Shown piece by piece: positions 1-6,937 of a DNA stretch of 8,790 nt. Source of the stretch: an uncultured Clostridia bacterium (GTDB taxonomy: Bacteria > Bacillota > Clostridia > RUG12999); assembly GCA_949739095.1 (NCBI GenBank), contig CATIYX010000325.1:1-8790 (forward strand), written 5' to 3'. The notes below the pieces were generated by a model. It was not told the origin of the DNA and ran no database searches. It worked only from the letters and a program-made list of their open reading frames with translations. The position numbers and the translations under genes were made by a program. The number at the start of each line of letters is the position of its first letter. The first letter of the stretch is position 1.

Positions 1-31
1 AAGAAAATTTGAGAAAAAAGTAAAAAAAATC

Positions 32-60
32 TTGCAAAATGTGTGAAAAAAGTTTATTAT
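32..60 (+). promoter_or_regulatory. Candidate sigma-A promoter for the regulator-ftsEX cluster
   Basis: A possible -35 box TTGCAA (32-37) lies 17 bases before a possible -10 box TATTAT (55-60). A perfect TATAAT also occurs at 62-67 but has no -35 at proper spacing. The region is very AT-rich, so chance matches are likely. Position upstream of the first gene of the cluster supports the call; transcription would start near 67-75. Confidence 0.45.
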
Positions 61-144
61 ATATAATAGATGAATATTAGGTATTTGTAAATTCAGGAGA
101 CGAGCCCTTTTGATATTTGCAAACAAATGAGGAGGCGGTCTATT

Positions 145-1230
145 TTGAGCAGCAGAATGTTTCAGAATGTGATCAATCAGATTAAGGAACTCTATGGCAG
201 AAAGTTAGGCGTAATTGATAGTGCTGGGTCTGTGACGGCATGTACACCGGGGATACTGGACCCTGCTACGGTAGAAACTATTTTGAAAAAATATGCGGAT
301 CCGGCGGCGCTGTATTCCTATAATGGATTTACTTATAAGCCGATTGGAACTCGCAATAAAATTGACTTCATAACATTTTGTGAAGGTGGCGATGAAACGG
401 CAAGAATGTGTTGCAGTGTTTTATCTATTACGCTGTCCAATATCAAAGTGTTCCATGATGAAAAATATGACAAAACAAATCTGGTGAAGAATATCCTGAT
501 GGATAATATTCTACCGGGCGATATTTTAATTAAGGCGAAAGAACTTGCTTTGCCGATTGATATTCACCGAGTTGTCTTTTTGATTCAAAACCCCAGTGGA
601 ACAAATTTTTCTATCTATGACATTATGCAAAATCTGTTCCCTGAAAAGGGTAGAAACTTTATTATCAACATTGATGAACGCTACATTGCGTTGGTGAAAG
701 AAGTGCCGGAAAATGTAGATATTCAGGAACTTGAAAAAACGGCGCAGGCGATTGTGGATACCATTTGTGCAGAGACCGTTATCAGGGTCTACATTGGTGT
801 CAGTTCTGTCTGCACCAACATTCGCGAGTTGGCAAAAGCCTATAAAGAATCACAGATTGCATTGGATGTTGGGAAAGTTTTTGATATGGAAAAACAAATC
901 ATGAACTATGAAAGTCTCGGCATCGGACGTCTGATTTATCAGCTCCCGACTACACTTTGTGAACTGTTTTTGTCAGAAGTATTTAAAAAAGAATCCATTG
1001 ATGCACTGGATTCCGAAACAGTTTTAACAATTCAAAAGTTTTTCAAACACAATCTGAACGTATCGGAAACAGCGCGTGAGCTGTTTGTGCATAGAAATAC
1101 ACTGGTTTATCGTCTGGATAAAATTGAAAAAATCACTGGGCTTGATTTGCGTGAGTTTGACCAGGCAGTGACATTTAAGGTTGCTATGATGGTAAACAAA
1201 TATTTGTCTTCCGGTGCAGTGAAGTTTTAA
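145..1230 (+). CDS. PucR/CdaR-family transcriptional regulator
   Basis: Probable DNA-binding regulator, cytoplasmic. Counting from the TTG start, residues 305-340 form the C-terminal PucR-type helix-turn-helix: the stretch NVSETARELFVHRNTLVYRL followed by DKIEKITGLDLREF is typical of this family. Residues about 130-245 look like the CdaR GGDEF-like region that precedes it. The N-terminal 110 or so residues are an unassigned putative sensory part; the ligand is unknown. Start choice: an in-frame ATG at 127 has no ribosome site, while AGGAGG at 130-135 sits 9 bases before TTG 145. That start gives an N-terminus reading SSRMFQNVI, which fits family members as I recall them. The product is 361 residues. 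It lies 52 bases upstream of ftsE with no terminator visible, so co-transcription and control of the ftsEX module is a reasonable inference, not shown. The family is named for sugar-diacid and purine regulators, but nothing here points to those substrates. Confidence 0.88.
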   Translation: MSSRMFQNVINQIKELYGRKLGVIDSAGSVTACTPGILDPATVETILKKYADPAALYSYNGFTYKPIGTRNKIDFITFCEGGDETARMCCSVLSITLSNIKVFHDEKYDKTNLVKNILMDNILPGDILIKAKELALPIDIHRVVFLIQNPSGTNFSIYDIMQNLFPEKGRNFIINIDERYIALVKEVPENVDIQELEKTAQAIVDTICAETVIRVYIGVSSVCTNIRELAKAYKESQIALDVGKVFDMEKQIMNYESLGIGRLIYQLPTTLCELFLSEVFKKESIDALDSETVLTIQKFFKHNLNVSETARELFVHRNTLVYRLDKIEKITGLDLREFDQAVTFKVAMMVNKYLSSGAVKF

Positions 1231-1282
1231 CCAAAATACGGCTGGAGCATGAATAGAGGCAAGCTGTGCAGGAGGAGAGCCA

Positions 1283-2080
1283 ATGATATTGTTTGAACAT
1301 GTGACGAAAACCTATAATAATAACGTGAAGGCGCTTGATGATGTGAGTTTTCATATCAGACGCGGCGATTTCGTGTTTGTTGTAGGTCATAGTGGTGCGG
1401 GAAAATCTACACTGACTAAGCTGATTTTGCATGAAGAACAGCCCGATACGGGTTACATACGCGTAGGCGATTTTGATGTGACAAAACTCAGCAGGAAAAT
1501 GGTGCCGTACCTCCGGCGCAGTATTGGTATGGTGTTTCAGGATTTCCGGCTGCTCCCGAATAAAACGGTTTATGAAAATATTGCATTTGCAATGGAGGTT
1601 ATCGGCGCAACGCAGCGGCAGATTCGTCGGCGGATTCCCGATGTACTTAGTATGGTAGGGCTGACGATGAAAGCAAAGTGTTATCCCAACGAGCTCTCCG
1701 GCGGAGAACAGCAACGTGTGGGAATTGCACGTGCGCTGGCAAACAATCCACAATTGATTGTGGCAGATGAGCCAACGGGAAATCTGGATGATGAAACTGC
1801 ATGGGAAATTATGGCGATCCTGGACCGCATTAATAAGTATGGAACAACTATCATTATGGTAACGCATTCACAGAAAATTGTAGATGAAATGCAGAAGCGT
1901 GTGATTGCGATTGACCGCGGGAAAATTGTGAAGGATGAACAGGGCGGTTATACATATGAAAACCAAGTATCGGAGGATACTATTTTTGATTTTACCTATA
2001 CCAGCCAAAAACAGGGATATGGGGATATTCTGAAGGAACTGGAAGCACTCAATATCAATATTCACCATGGTGATGAATAG
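1283..2080 (+). CDS. ftsE: FtsE, cell-division ABC transporter ATP-binding protein
   Basis: ATPase subunit of the FtsEX complex, which sits at the inner face of the membrane and couples ATP hydrolysis to activation of septal peptidoglycan hydrolases through FtsX. All ABC motifs are intact: Walker A GHSGAGKST (residues 35-43), Q-loop Q86 in MVFQDFRLLPNKTVYEN, signature LSGGEQQ (138-144), Walker B LIVADEP with E163, and the switch histidine H195. AGGAGG at 1270-1275 is 7 bases before the ATG. The 265-residue length is longer than the roughly 228 residues usual for FtsE. The extra part is a C-terminal tail of about 35-40 residues after residue 225, rich in acidic and aromatic residues. The ftsX gene follows after 15 bases, which separates this from other ABC ATPases such as LolD-type proteins. 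Confidence 0.96.
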   Translation: MILFEHVTKTYNNNVKALDDVSFHIRRGDFVFVVGHSGAGKSTLTKLILHEEQPDTGYIRVGDFDVTKLSRKMVPYLRRSIGMVFQDFRLLPNKTVYENIAFAMEVIGATQRQIRRRIPDVLSMVGLTMKAKCYPNELSGGEQQRVGIARALANNPQLIVADEPTGNLDDETAWEIMAILDRINKYGTTIIMVTHSQKIVDEMQKRVIAIDRGKIVKDEQGGYTYENQVSEDTIFDFTYTSQKQGYGDILKELEALNINIHHGDE

Positions 2081-2095
2081 GACAAGGAGGAACAC

Positions 2096-2986
2096 ATGCC
2101 ATTGAGAAATATGAAATATTATGCGGGACAGTCCCTGTATAGTATTTGGCGAAATAAATTAATGAGCCTGATTTCCATGTCTACGGTTTGTTTTTGTTTG
2201 ATTCTGCTCGGTGTGGCGATATTGATTGGAGATAATTTGCAGTATATATCGAAGCAATTACAGGCACAGTTTGAAATTCAGGCATTTATGGACAGTAGCG
2301 CGTCGCAGGCGCAAGTGAATGAAATGGAAAATAAAATCAAAGCGCTTACCGGTGTTGCGGAAGTTGTGGTCGAGACGCCGGAAGAGGGTATTGAGTGGTT
2401 TAAACAGGAAGTGGAGAACGGTGCAGAAGCATTTGAGGGATTGGAGGGCGAGAATAATCCGTTGCCCTATTGCTTCAAAGTGACACTTTCCGATGCGTCT
2501 CAGGCAGAAAATATCGAAAAATCCATTCAATCCATGAATCAAATCCTACAGGTGAACAATCGGCGGGATGTTTTAAATTCCATTGTGCATTTCACAAAAG
2601 GAATTCGGTGGGTCAGTCTGGCGGGCATGTTGATTTTTGCACTTATTGCAGTGTTTATTATCTCAAATACCATTAAATTGGCAGTGATGGCGCGCAGTAG
2701 GGAAATCAGCATTATGAAATCGGTTGGAGCGACTGACTGGTTTATCCGCTGGCCCTTTATTATTGAAGGGGCGATTGTAGGTTTGATTGGCGCTATTATC
2801 GCATTTTTCCCGGTGTTTTTCGGCTATCGAGGCATTGCGCTCTGGTGGAGCGGATTGCTGGATATCGTGAAGCTGGTAGATGCAAATATGATATTAGGCT
2901 ATTTGATTTTGGCATTCTGTCTGATTGGAATTGGAATTGGTTCCATTGGTAGTATTATGGCGGTGCGAAAACATTTAAGGGTGTAA
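2096..2986 (+). CDS. ftsX: FtsX, cell-division ABC transporter permease-like protein
   Basis: Membrane partner of FtsE; it does not transport but transmits ATPase-driven shape changes to an extracellular hydrolase. The 296 residues show the FtsX layout: a cytoplasmic N-terminus with the W-R-N-K segment (residues 18-21), TM1 at about 24-45, an extracellular domain of about 46-170 that includes ALTGVAEV, and three further TM segments at about 172-195, 221-243 and 264-288. Between TM2 and TM3 lies the conserved cytoplasmic motif REISIMKSVGATDWFIRWPF (202-221). AAGGAGG at 2084-2090 sets the ATG at 2096. It is 15 bases behind ftsE and 12 bases ahead of the secreted M23 peptidase gene, whose coiled coil is the likely partner of the extracellular loop. 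Confidence 0.96.
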   Translation: MPLRNMKYYAGQSLYSIWRNKLMSLISMSTVCFCLILLGVAILIGDNLQYISKQLQAQFEIQAFMDSSASQAQVNEMENKIKALTGVAEVVVETPEEGIEWFKQEVENGAEAFEGLEGENNPLPYCFKVTLSDASQAENIEKSIQSMNQILQVNNRRDVLNSIVHFTKGIRWVSLAGMLIFALIAVFIISNTIKLAVMARSREISIMKSVGATDWFIRWPFIIEGAIVGLIGAIIAFFPVFFGYRGIALWWSGLLDIVKLVDANMILGYLILAFCLIGIGIGSIGSIMAVRKHLRV

Positions 2987-2998
2987 GAGGTGAAAAAG

Positions 2999-4177
2999 AT
3001 GACGAAAACGTGGAAGCGTTTGTTAGCAGCGGCATTAGCAGGATCTTTTTTGGTCTCCTTGCCGGTATATGCTGCAAAAACAGATGAAATTAAAAATAAA
3101 ATTGAACAAAGCAAAAAGCAACAGAGTCAGAAAGAAAACGAAATTAAAAATATTGAAAGCCAGCAGCAAGATGTGATGCAGGAAAAGGAAGCACTGGACA
3201 ATCAGATTAACGAGATTCAGAAAACAATTGATGAAATTGAGAGCGTAATTGATGAAAGCGATCGGCAGATTGTAGCTAAAAATGAGGAACTGAGCGCAGC
3301 GGAAGAACGTTTAGCGGCAGTGGACGACCAGCTGAAACAGCGGGTCAAATCTATGTATATGAATGGAAACACTTCCTATTTGGAAATTTTGTTTGGCGCC
3401 GAGAGTTTTTCTGATTTGCTGACGCGTGTGAATATGCTGAAATATATTGTAGATAATGATAATAAAATCATTGCTGAGGTGGTGGCAGATAAAAACACCA
3501 TTGAACAAGCAAAAGCAGTAATTGAAGAACAGAAAAATGAACAGGAAACGGCGAAAGAGTTGCAAGTCAGTGAAAAAAGGCGGATGGAAGCGAGCGTTGC
3601 ACGCCAGCAAGAAATTATGAAATCTTTGGAAGACGATAAAGACAAACTGCGGGCAGAGCAGGAAAAATTGAAAGCTTCAGAAGATGAATTGATGCGGGAA
3701 ATGGACCGCATTGAAGCTGAAGAACGGGAGCGGGAACGTCAGGCGGCGCAAAGTGGTTCTAGCTCGTCAGGCGGAACCGTAACACGCGGTTCGGGTGTGA
3801 TGGGATGGCCGCTTGCGGTAAGTGGAAGAATTACCTCACGCTTTGGATATCGGAGTGAAACAGCAATTAACAATCATACTGGTATAGATATTGCGGCATC
3901 TACAGGAACAGCAATTTTAGCAGCAGACAGTGGTACAGTATCGGCTGTGCGATATGATAAAAATGGCTATGGAAATTATGTGCTGATTAGCCACGGAGGC
4001 GGATTGTTTACGCTCTATGGACATTGTAGTGCGACCTATGTATCTGTAGGACAGAGTGTTTCCAAAGGACAGAAAATCGCTGCTGTGGGTAGTACCGGAT
4101 ATTCAACCGGACCTCATTTACATTTTGAAGTGAGGGTCGGCGGTGTACGTGTTAATCCGGAGCCATATATCAGCTAA
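2999..4177 (+). CDS. Secreted coiled-coil M23 (LytM) peptidoglycan endopeptidase, FtsEX partner
   Basis: Probable septal murein hydrolase controlled by FtsEX, similar in layout to EnvC and to the coiled-coil parts of PcsB and CwlO. Numbering below starts at the alternative GTG at 2990. A signal peptide spans about 1-28 with a likely cut after VYA. A long coiled coil covers about 30-250, interrupted by a conserved segment around MYMNGNTSYLEILFGAESF (122-140). A Ser/Gly linker is at 255-262, then an M23 domain at about 270-392. Metal and catalytic residues are all present: H296 and D300 in HTGID, H345 in LYGH, H376 and H378 in HLHFEV. It should therefore be an active enzyme, unlike EnvC, whose LytM domain lacks them and only activates amidases. 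Start choice: AGAGGTG at 2986-2992 lies 6 bases before ATG 2999, a better ribosome site than GTG 2990 has. The partnership with FtsEX is inferred from gene order and domain layout. Confidence 0.92.
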   Translation: MTKTWKRLLAAALAGSFLVSLPVYAAKTDEIKNKIEQSKKQQSQKENEIKNIESQQQDVMQEKEALDNQINEIQKTIDEIESVIDESDRQIVAKNEELSAAEERLAAVDDQLKQRVKSMYMNGNTSYLEILFGAESFSDLLTRVNMLKYIVDNDNKIIAEVVADKNTIEQAKAVIEEQKNEQETAKELQVSEKRRMEASVARQQEIMKSLEDDKDKLRAEQEKLKASEDELMREMDRIEAEERERERQAAQSGSSSSGGTVTRGSGVMGWPLAVSGRITSRFGYRSETAINNHTGIDIAASTGTAILAADSGTVSAVRYDKNGYGNYVLISHGGGLFTLYGHCSATYVSVGQSVSKGQKIAAVGSTGYSTGPHLHFEVRVGGVRVNPEPYIS

Positions 4178-4346
4178 ATTTTTGCGAAGTGGTTTAGACT
4201 ACTGTTTGGAAAAAAGAATAGTATTTTTAATTCATAGGTTTATGAGAATAAGTGAGTCGTTTTAACTGTTGAATTTGTTATGGCGTTAGAATTCTCTTGT
4301 TCGGTGCGATAGGTGATTGAATAAGGGAAGAAAGGGAAGGTACTGA

Positions 4347-4859
4347 ATGGGAAACTTGACCATGTATAAGGAGCTTTGGACATTTTTGATTTCCATGCTG
4401 CCAATTGTGGAATTGCGTGGGGCGATTCCGGTAGGATTGGCAAGCGGTATCAATCCTGTTTTGAATTACATCTTATGCGTGATAGGAAATATGCTGCCGA
4501 TACCATTTATCTTGTTGTTTATCAGACCACTGTTTATCAAGTTGAAACAAATCCCACGAGTGCGAGGGACGATTAATAAACTGGAAAACAAAGCCCATAT
4601 GAAATCGGATACAATTAAAAAATATAGCTTTTGGGGTTTAGTGATTTTCGTGGGTATTCCACTGCCGGGAACCGGCGGGTGGACAGGTGCATTGATTGCG
4701 GCGCTTTTAGGACTGCGGCTGAAACGTTCCTTGCCGGCAATTTTCATTGGCGTTTTGCTTGCCGGCGTGATTATGACTGTATTAACGCTGGTAGTTATGG
4801 CAGGTCTGACAGAAGGAATGGGATTTTTGGACAGTGCACTGAGATGGTTGGTAAAATAA
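4347..4859 (+). CDS. COG2426 / Sm_multidrug_ex family small integral membrane protein
   Basis: A 170-residue membrane protein of the family once labelled putative small multidrug export protein. Visible hallmarks are PIVELRGAIPVGLASGINP (residues 19-37) near the N-terminus and IPLPGTGGWTGALIAALLG (104-122) in the second half. Hydrophobic segments lie at about 12-32, 38-64, 94-123 and 128-155. The two proline/glycine-rich elements look like paired re-entrant loops; from memory, structure-prediction work has placed this family with the DedA/SNARE-associated superfamily of lipid carriers. The export name has little experimental support and the substrate is unknown. GGGAAGG at 4334-4340 supports the ATG at 4347; an internal ATG at 4362 has no ribosome site. 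It is separated from the M23 gene by 169 bases without a clear terminator or promoter, and is followed by a strong terminator. Confidence 0.87.
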   Translation: MGNLTMYKELWTFLISMLPIVELRGAIPVGLASGINPVLNYILCVIGNMLPIPFILLFIRPLFIKLKQIPRVRGTINKLENKAHMKSDTIKKYSFWGLVIFVGIPLPGTGGWTGALIAALLGLRLKRSLPAIFIGVLLAGVIMTVLTLVVMAGLTEGMGFLDSALRWLVK

Positions 4860-4896
4860 TGGCGGTTTTAATGAGAATATAGGAATGAAAGAAACG

Positions 4897-4929
4897 GAAC
4901 AGTATCATTTTGTGTGATACTGTTCTTTT
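4897..4929 (+). terminator. Intrinsic terminator after the COG2426 gene
   Basis: A perfect 11-bp stem (GAACAGTATCA at 4897-4907 with TGATACTGTTC at 4915-4925) closes a 7-base loop and is followed directly by TTTT. It lies 38 bases after the stop codon and marks the 3' end of the left transcript. Confidence 0.9.
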
Positions 4930-4956
4930 GATTACAGAAGAAATACGGCGGGTAAG

Positions 4957-4998
4957 GTGTTATATATTGATATAATCTCAGTAGTAACACATATAACA
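4957..4998. repeat. Inverted repeat enclosing the promoter of the phosphotransferase gene
   Basis: TGTTATAT at 4958-4965 is complementary to ATATAACA at 4991-4998. GTGTTA at 4957-4962 is also complementary to TAACAC at 4985-4990, so one left arm has two possible right arms. The arms flank the extended -10 element. An operator or a hairpin near the 5' end of the message are both possible; the AT-rich composition makes chance a real alternative. Confidence 0.4.
4968..4976 (+). promoter_or_regulatory. Extended -10 promoter for the phosphotransferase gene
   Basis: TGATATAAT is a perfect extended -10 element (TG-N-TATAAT). No convincing -35 is seen 17 bases upstream, which extended -10 promoters can do without. 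Transcription would start near 4983, giving a leader of about 105 bases before the ATG at 5091. It lies just downstream of a terminator, as expected for a new transcription unit. Confidence 0.6.
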
Positions 4999-5090
4999 GG
5001 AATTGCTGCGTTTTCAGATAAAAGATACATGAACAAAAACTTGTTTTGCTGCAAAGTTTTAAACGCATCATCTATGAAAGGAGAAGCGGG

Positions 5091-5975
5091 ATGCCACAAC
5101 GCAAATTTATTTCAAAAGAATTAATTAACAGAGGGTGGTCATGTGATGAAAAATATTGCGTAACCGCTACCGACGGAACAAAATATCTTTTGCGGATAAC
5201 GCCTTTTCATAAGAGGGCAAACCGCGCGGAAATGTTTCGTATGCAGCAGCAAGTTGTGGCTTTGGGAATACCGATGTGCAAACCCATTGAGATTGGCGAG
5301 TGTGACGAAGGCGTATATATGCTTCAGACTTGGATTGAAGGAGAGGAGGCGGAAGATGTTTTACCGCATCTTGTGAACGCAGAGCAGTATGCACTCGGGA
5401 CAGATGCTGGTAAAATTTTGAAGAAAATTCATATGATTCCCGCACCAGCTCATCAGCCTGATTGGGAAGCGCGATTTAATGCAAAAATAGATAGGAAAAT
5501 CAAAATGTATAACGATTGTCCGATTCAGTATGAAGGCGGAGAAGCATTTATAAATTACATAAACAATAACCGCCATTTGCTTCAAAACAGACCCCAGTGT
5601 TATCAACATGGAGATTATCATATCGGTAATATGATGATTGAAAATGATAAAATTGTTATCATAGATTTTGACCGCTATGATTTTGGCGACCCATGGGAAG
5701 AATTTAATCGTATTGTGTGGGCGGTGCAGAAATCACCATTATTTGCTTCAGGTATGATAAATGGATATTTTGACAATGATGTGCCAATGGAATTTTGGAA
5801 TCTTCTTGCACTCTATATTTCGAGTAACACACTTTCTTCTCTTCCATGGGCAATCCCTTTTGGGGAAGAACAGGTAAGAATATTTCTTGCACAAGGAAAA
5901 GAGGTACTATCTTGGTATGACGGTATGCAAAATTCCATTCCCAATTGGTATTGCGAAGGCTATGAAAGAATTTGA
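5091..5975 (+). CDS. Aminoglycoside phosphotransferase (APH)-fold kinase of unknown substrate
   Basis: A 294-residue cytoplasmic protein with the kinase fold shared by aminoglycoside phosphotransferases, choline kinases and homoserine kinases. The catalytic loop HGDYHIGN (residues 173-180, with D175 as catalytic base and N180) and the metal-binding IDFDRYDFGDP (191-201, with D192 and D194) are intact. K31 or the nearby basic residues in KYLLRI lie in the ATP-binding N-lobe. AAAGGAG at 5077-5083 is 7 bases before ATG 5091; the frame is open further upstream to a TTG at 5046, but that has no ribosome site. From memory, close relatives are common chromosomal genes in many Clostridia, so a housekeeping small-molecule kinase is likelier than drug resistance. 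It is a single-gene unit between a terminator and the shared hairpin at 6169-6205. The substrate cannot be told from the sequence. Confidence 0.88.
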   Translation: MPQRKFISKELINRGWSCDEKYCVTATDGTKYLLRITPFHKRANRAEMFRMQQQVVALGIPMCKPIEIGECDEGVYMLQTWIEGEEAEDVLPHLVNAEQYALGTDAGKILKKIHMIPAPAHQPDWEARFNAKIDRKIKMYNDCPIQYEGGEAFINYINNNRHLLQNRPQCYQHGDYHIGNMMIENDKIVIIDFDRYDFGDPWEEFNRIVWAVQKSPLFASGMINGYFDNDVPMEFWNLLALYISSNTLSSLPWAIPFGEEQVRIFLAQGKEVLSWYDGMQNSIPNWYCEGYERI

Positions 5976-6168
5976 CTTTGGTTTTAGGAGTCAATACAGG
6001 ATTTATGGCAATATAGATGGAATGCTGGAACATAGGAGAGCACACGAGGTTAGGAGCACTTAGGTTTTAAAATAGGCGCGAGGGGGCATATGATTATCGG
6101 ATCGTTTGAAAGGCAATGATACAATGCAAAACAAGTGAGAATGCATTCCTATTGATTTATAAAAGATA

Positions 6169-6205
6169 ACAAAGCTGTCTCTTTTATCAGAAGAGACAGC
6201 TTTGT
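6169..6205. terminator. Perfect 15-bp hairpin, probable bidirectional terminator
   Basis: ACAAAGCTGTCTCTT (6169-6183) and AAGAGACAGCTTTGT (6191-6205) are exact reverse complements around a 7-base loop. It sits between two converging genes. Trailing U-rich sequence is modest on both strands: CATTATAT after the + arm, and TATCTTTTAT reading out on the minus strand. The call as terminator for both neighbours is an inference from position and stem strength. Confidence 0.7.
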
Positions 6206-6207
6206 CA

Positions 6208-6470
6208 TTATATAGAGATAAGTGGAGCGCAAAATAAAAGATAAGATGTGATAATCTCTTTTTCCATGAGAAACATATTTGATTTGTTCAGGCATGAAAA
6301 GCGGTTCGCGGGTAAAGAATTTGCGAAACATTCTTTGCACTTGGTGCAAACATATTCAGGTGCTCTTATGCCTACCTCATGGAACGTATATCGTTCCCTA
6401 GAAAGCCGCGCACGACTTTTTGGGGGAAAGAGAGACAATCATATTCTAAAAAACAGAGATTGTTTTTCAG
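6208..6470. other. Unassigned stem-rich region, possible structured RNA or decayed gene
   Basis: Several stems fall in sequence. An outer stem pairs AGGCATGA (6290-6297) with TTATGCCT (6366-6373). Inside it, GGTAAAGAAT... style pairing at 6312-6320 with 6330-6338 competes with TTTGCAC/GTGCAAA (6334-6350) because they share bases. Downstream are GGAACG/CGTTCC (6381-6397) and a 10-bp stem with two G-U pairs (6431-6440 with 6458-6467) whose right arm ends in five T. On the minus strand, 6208-6438 is an open frame of 76 codons with C-x2-C-x2-C (CTKCKEC) and a later Cys, but no ribosome site I trust. I recognise no Rfam-type family or protein. The stems may simply be chance in a neutral spacer. 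Confidence 0.3.
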
Positions 6471-6507
6471 AGTAGTTAAAAAATATATACTGCATTAGTT
6501 ACCACGA

Positions 6508-6894
6508 TTATCGCATTTGTTTTGTACTGCATTGCTGCACTGTATAGATTGGCACGGAAAGTTTTTCGCCTGCCACGATTTTGGTATCATCTAAATCATT
6601 GTGCTGCATAATTTCCCACATAAATCCGCGTACATTTTCATCGGGACTATATTGTTCAGCAATGCCCAGCAGTGTATCGCCATAACGAACTGTGATGGTT
6701 TCGTAGTTCGTCAATGTTTTGAGTTGAACCAGTTCGTCCGCTTGGGCGTGAAAGGCAAGGGTCCCAATTAAAATGCAAAGCAAAACAACACCAAGAACGA
6801 AACAGATGAAACGGGGATAACAAATGGTAATCCGTTTTCTGCGTTTGGGTTTTTGTACAGCGATAAGTTTTAAGTTTGCTTGATAGTCTTTCAT
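6508..6894 (-). CDS. LysM single-pass membrane protein, YneA-like SOS division inhibitor
   Basis: A 128-residue protein from ATG at 6894. A basic N-terminus (KPKRRKR, residues 15-21) precedes one hydrophobic segment (about 28-48), so it is either anchored with the C-terminus outside or cut after the AFHAQA stretch. An extracellular LysM peptidoglycan-binding domain covers about 66-117, with the typical YGDTLLGIAEQYSP start and VAGEKLSVPIY end. This short TM-plus-LysM layout and length match YneA of Bacillus (about 105 residues), which halts division during DNA damage. The promoter carries three LexA boxes, strongly supporting the SOS assignment. YneA is usually next to lexA; here no lexA is seen and the neighbour is gpr. 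Start choice is uncertain: ATG 6894 has no good ribosome site. An in-frame TTG at 6930 would lie inside a LexA box and is less likely. Function is inferred from layout and regulation. Confidence 0.82.
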   Translation of the reverse strand: MKDYQANLKLIAVQKPKRRKRITICYPRFICFVLGVVLLCILIGTLAFHAQADELVQLKTLTNYETITVRYGDTLLGIAEQYSPDENVRGFMWEIMQHNDLDDTKIVAGEKLSVPIYTVQQCSTKQMR

Positions 6895-6924
6895 AAGCCA
6901 ATTCACACCATTCTGCAAGAAATT

Positions 6925-6936
6925 GAACAAATGTTC
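6925..6936. promoter_or_regulatory. LexA (SOS) box 1
   Basis: GAACAAATGTTC is a perfect GAAC-N4-GTTC core of the Gram-positive LexA operator CGAAC-N4-GTTCG; the outer bases do not match. It lies downstream of the predicted transcription start of the LysM gene, where bound LexA would block elongation or initial transcription. Confidence 0.8.
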
Positions 6937-6937
6937 C

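Larger units (their letters stand above)
5976..6507. other. 532-base stretch without a convincing gene
   Basis: This stretch separates the converging phosphotransferase and LysM genes. Bases 5976-6168 hold nothing I can name apart from a 6-bp inverted repeat TTGACT/AGTCAA at 5972-5994 overlapping the stop codon. Bases 6169-6205 form a strong hairpin, and 6208-6470 contain several smaller stems (both listed separately). Short open frames exist on both strands but none has a good ribosome site with a recognisable product. Confidence 0.7.

Noticed and set aside
1184..1867. Minus-strand open frame of 227 codons opposite ftsE
   Set aside because: It lies wholly against the well-supported regulator and ftsE genes, and its product is rich in His and Cys with no recognisable domain, as expected for an antisense shadow.
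4188..4203. Small hairpin (AGTGGT/ACTACT) after the M23 peptidase gene as a terminator
   Set aside because: The stem is only 6 bp with a G-U pair and is followed by GTTTGGAAAA rather than a T-run.
5046..5090. TTG start at 5046 for the APH-fold kinase
   Set aside because: No ribosome site precedes it, while AAAGGAG at 5077-5083 is well placed for ATG 5091.
6381..6397. GGAACGTATATCGTTCC as another LexA box
   Set aside because: The GAAC and GTTC halves are 7 bases apart instead of 4, and no promoter is adjacent.
6248..6475. Plus-strand open frame of 75 codons in the intergenic island
   Set aside because: No ribosome site and no recognisable protein features; it overlaps equally open frames on the minus strand, so coding is unsupported.
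6895..6930. TTG start at 6930 for the LysM protein
   Set aside because: It falls within LexA box 1, only about 20 bases after the predicted transcript start and without a clear ribosome site. ATG 6894 is preferred although its own site is weak.
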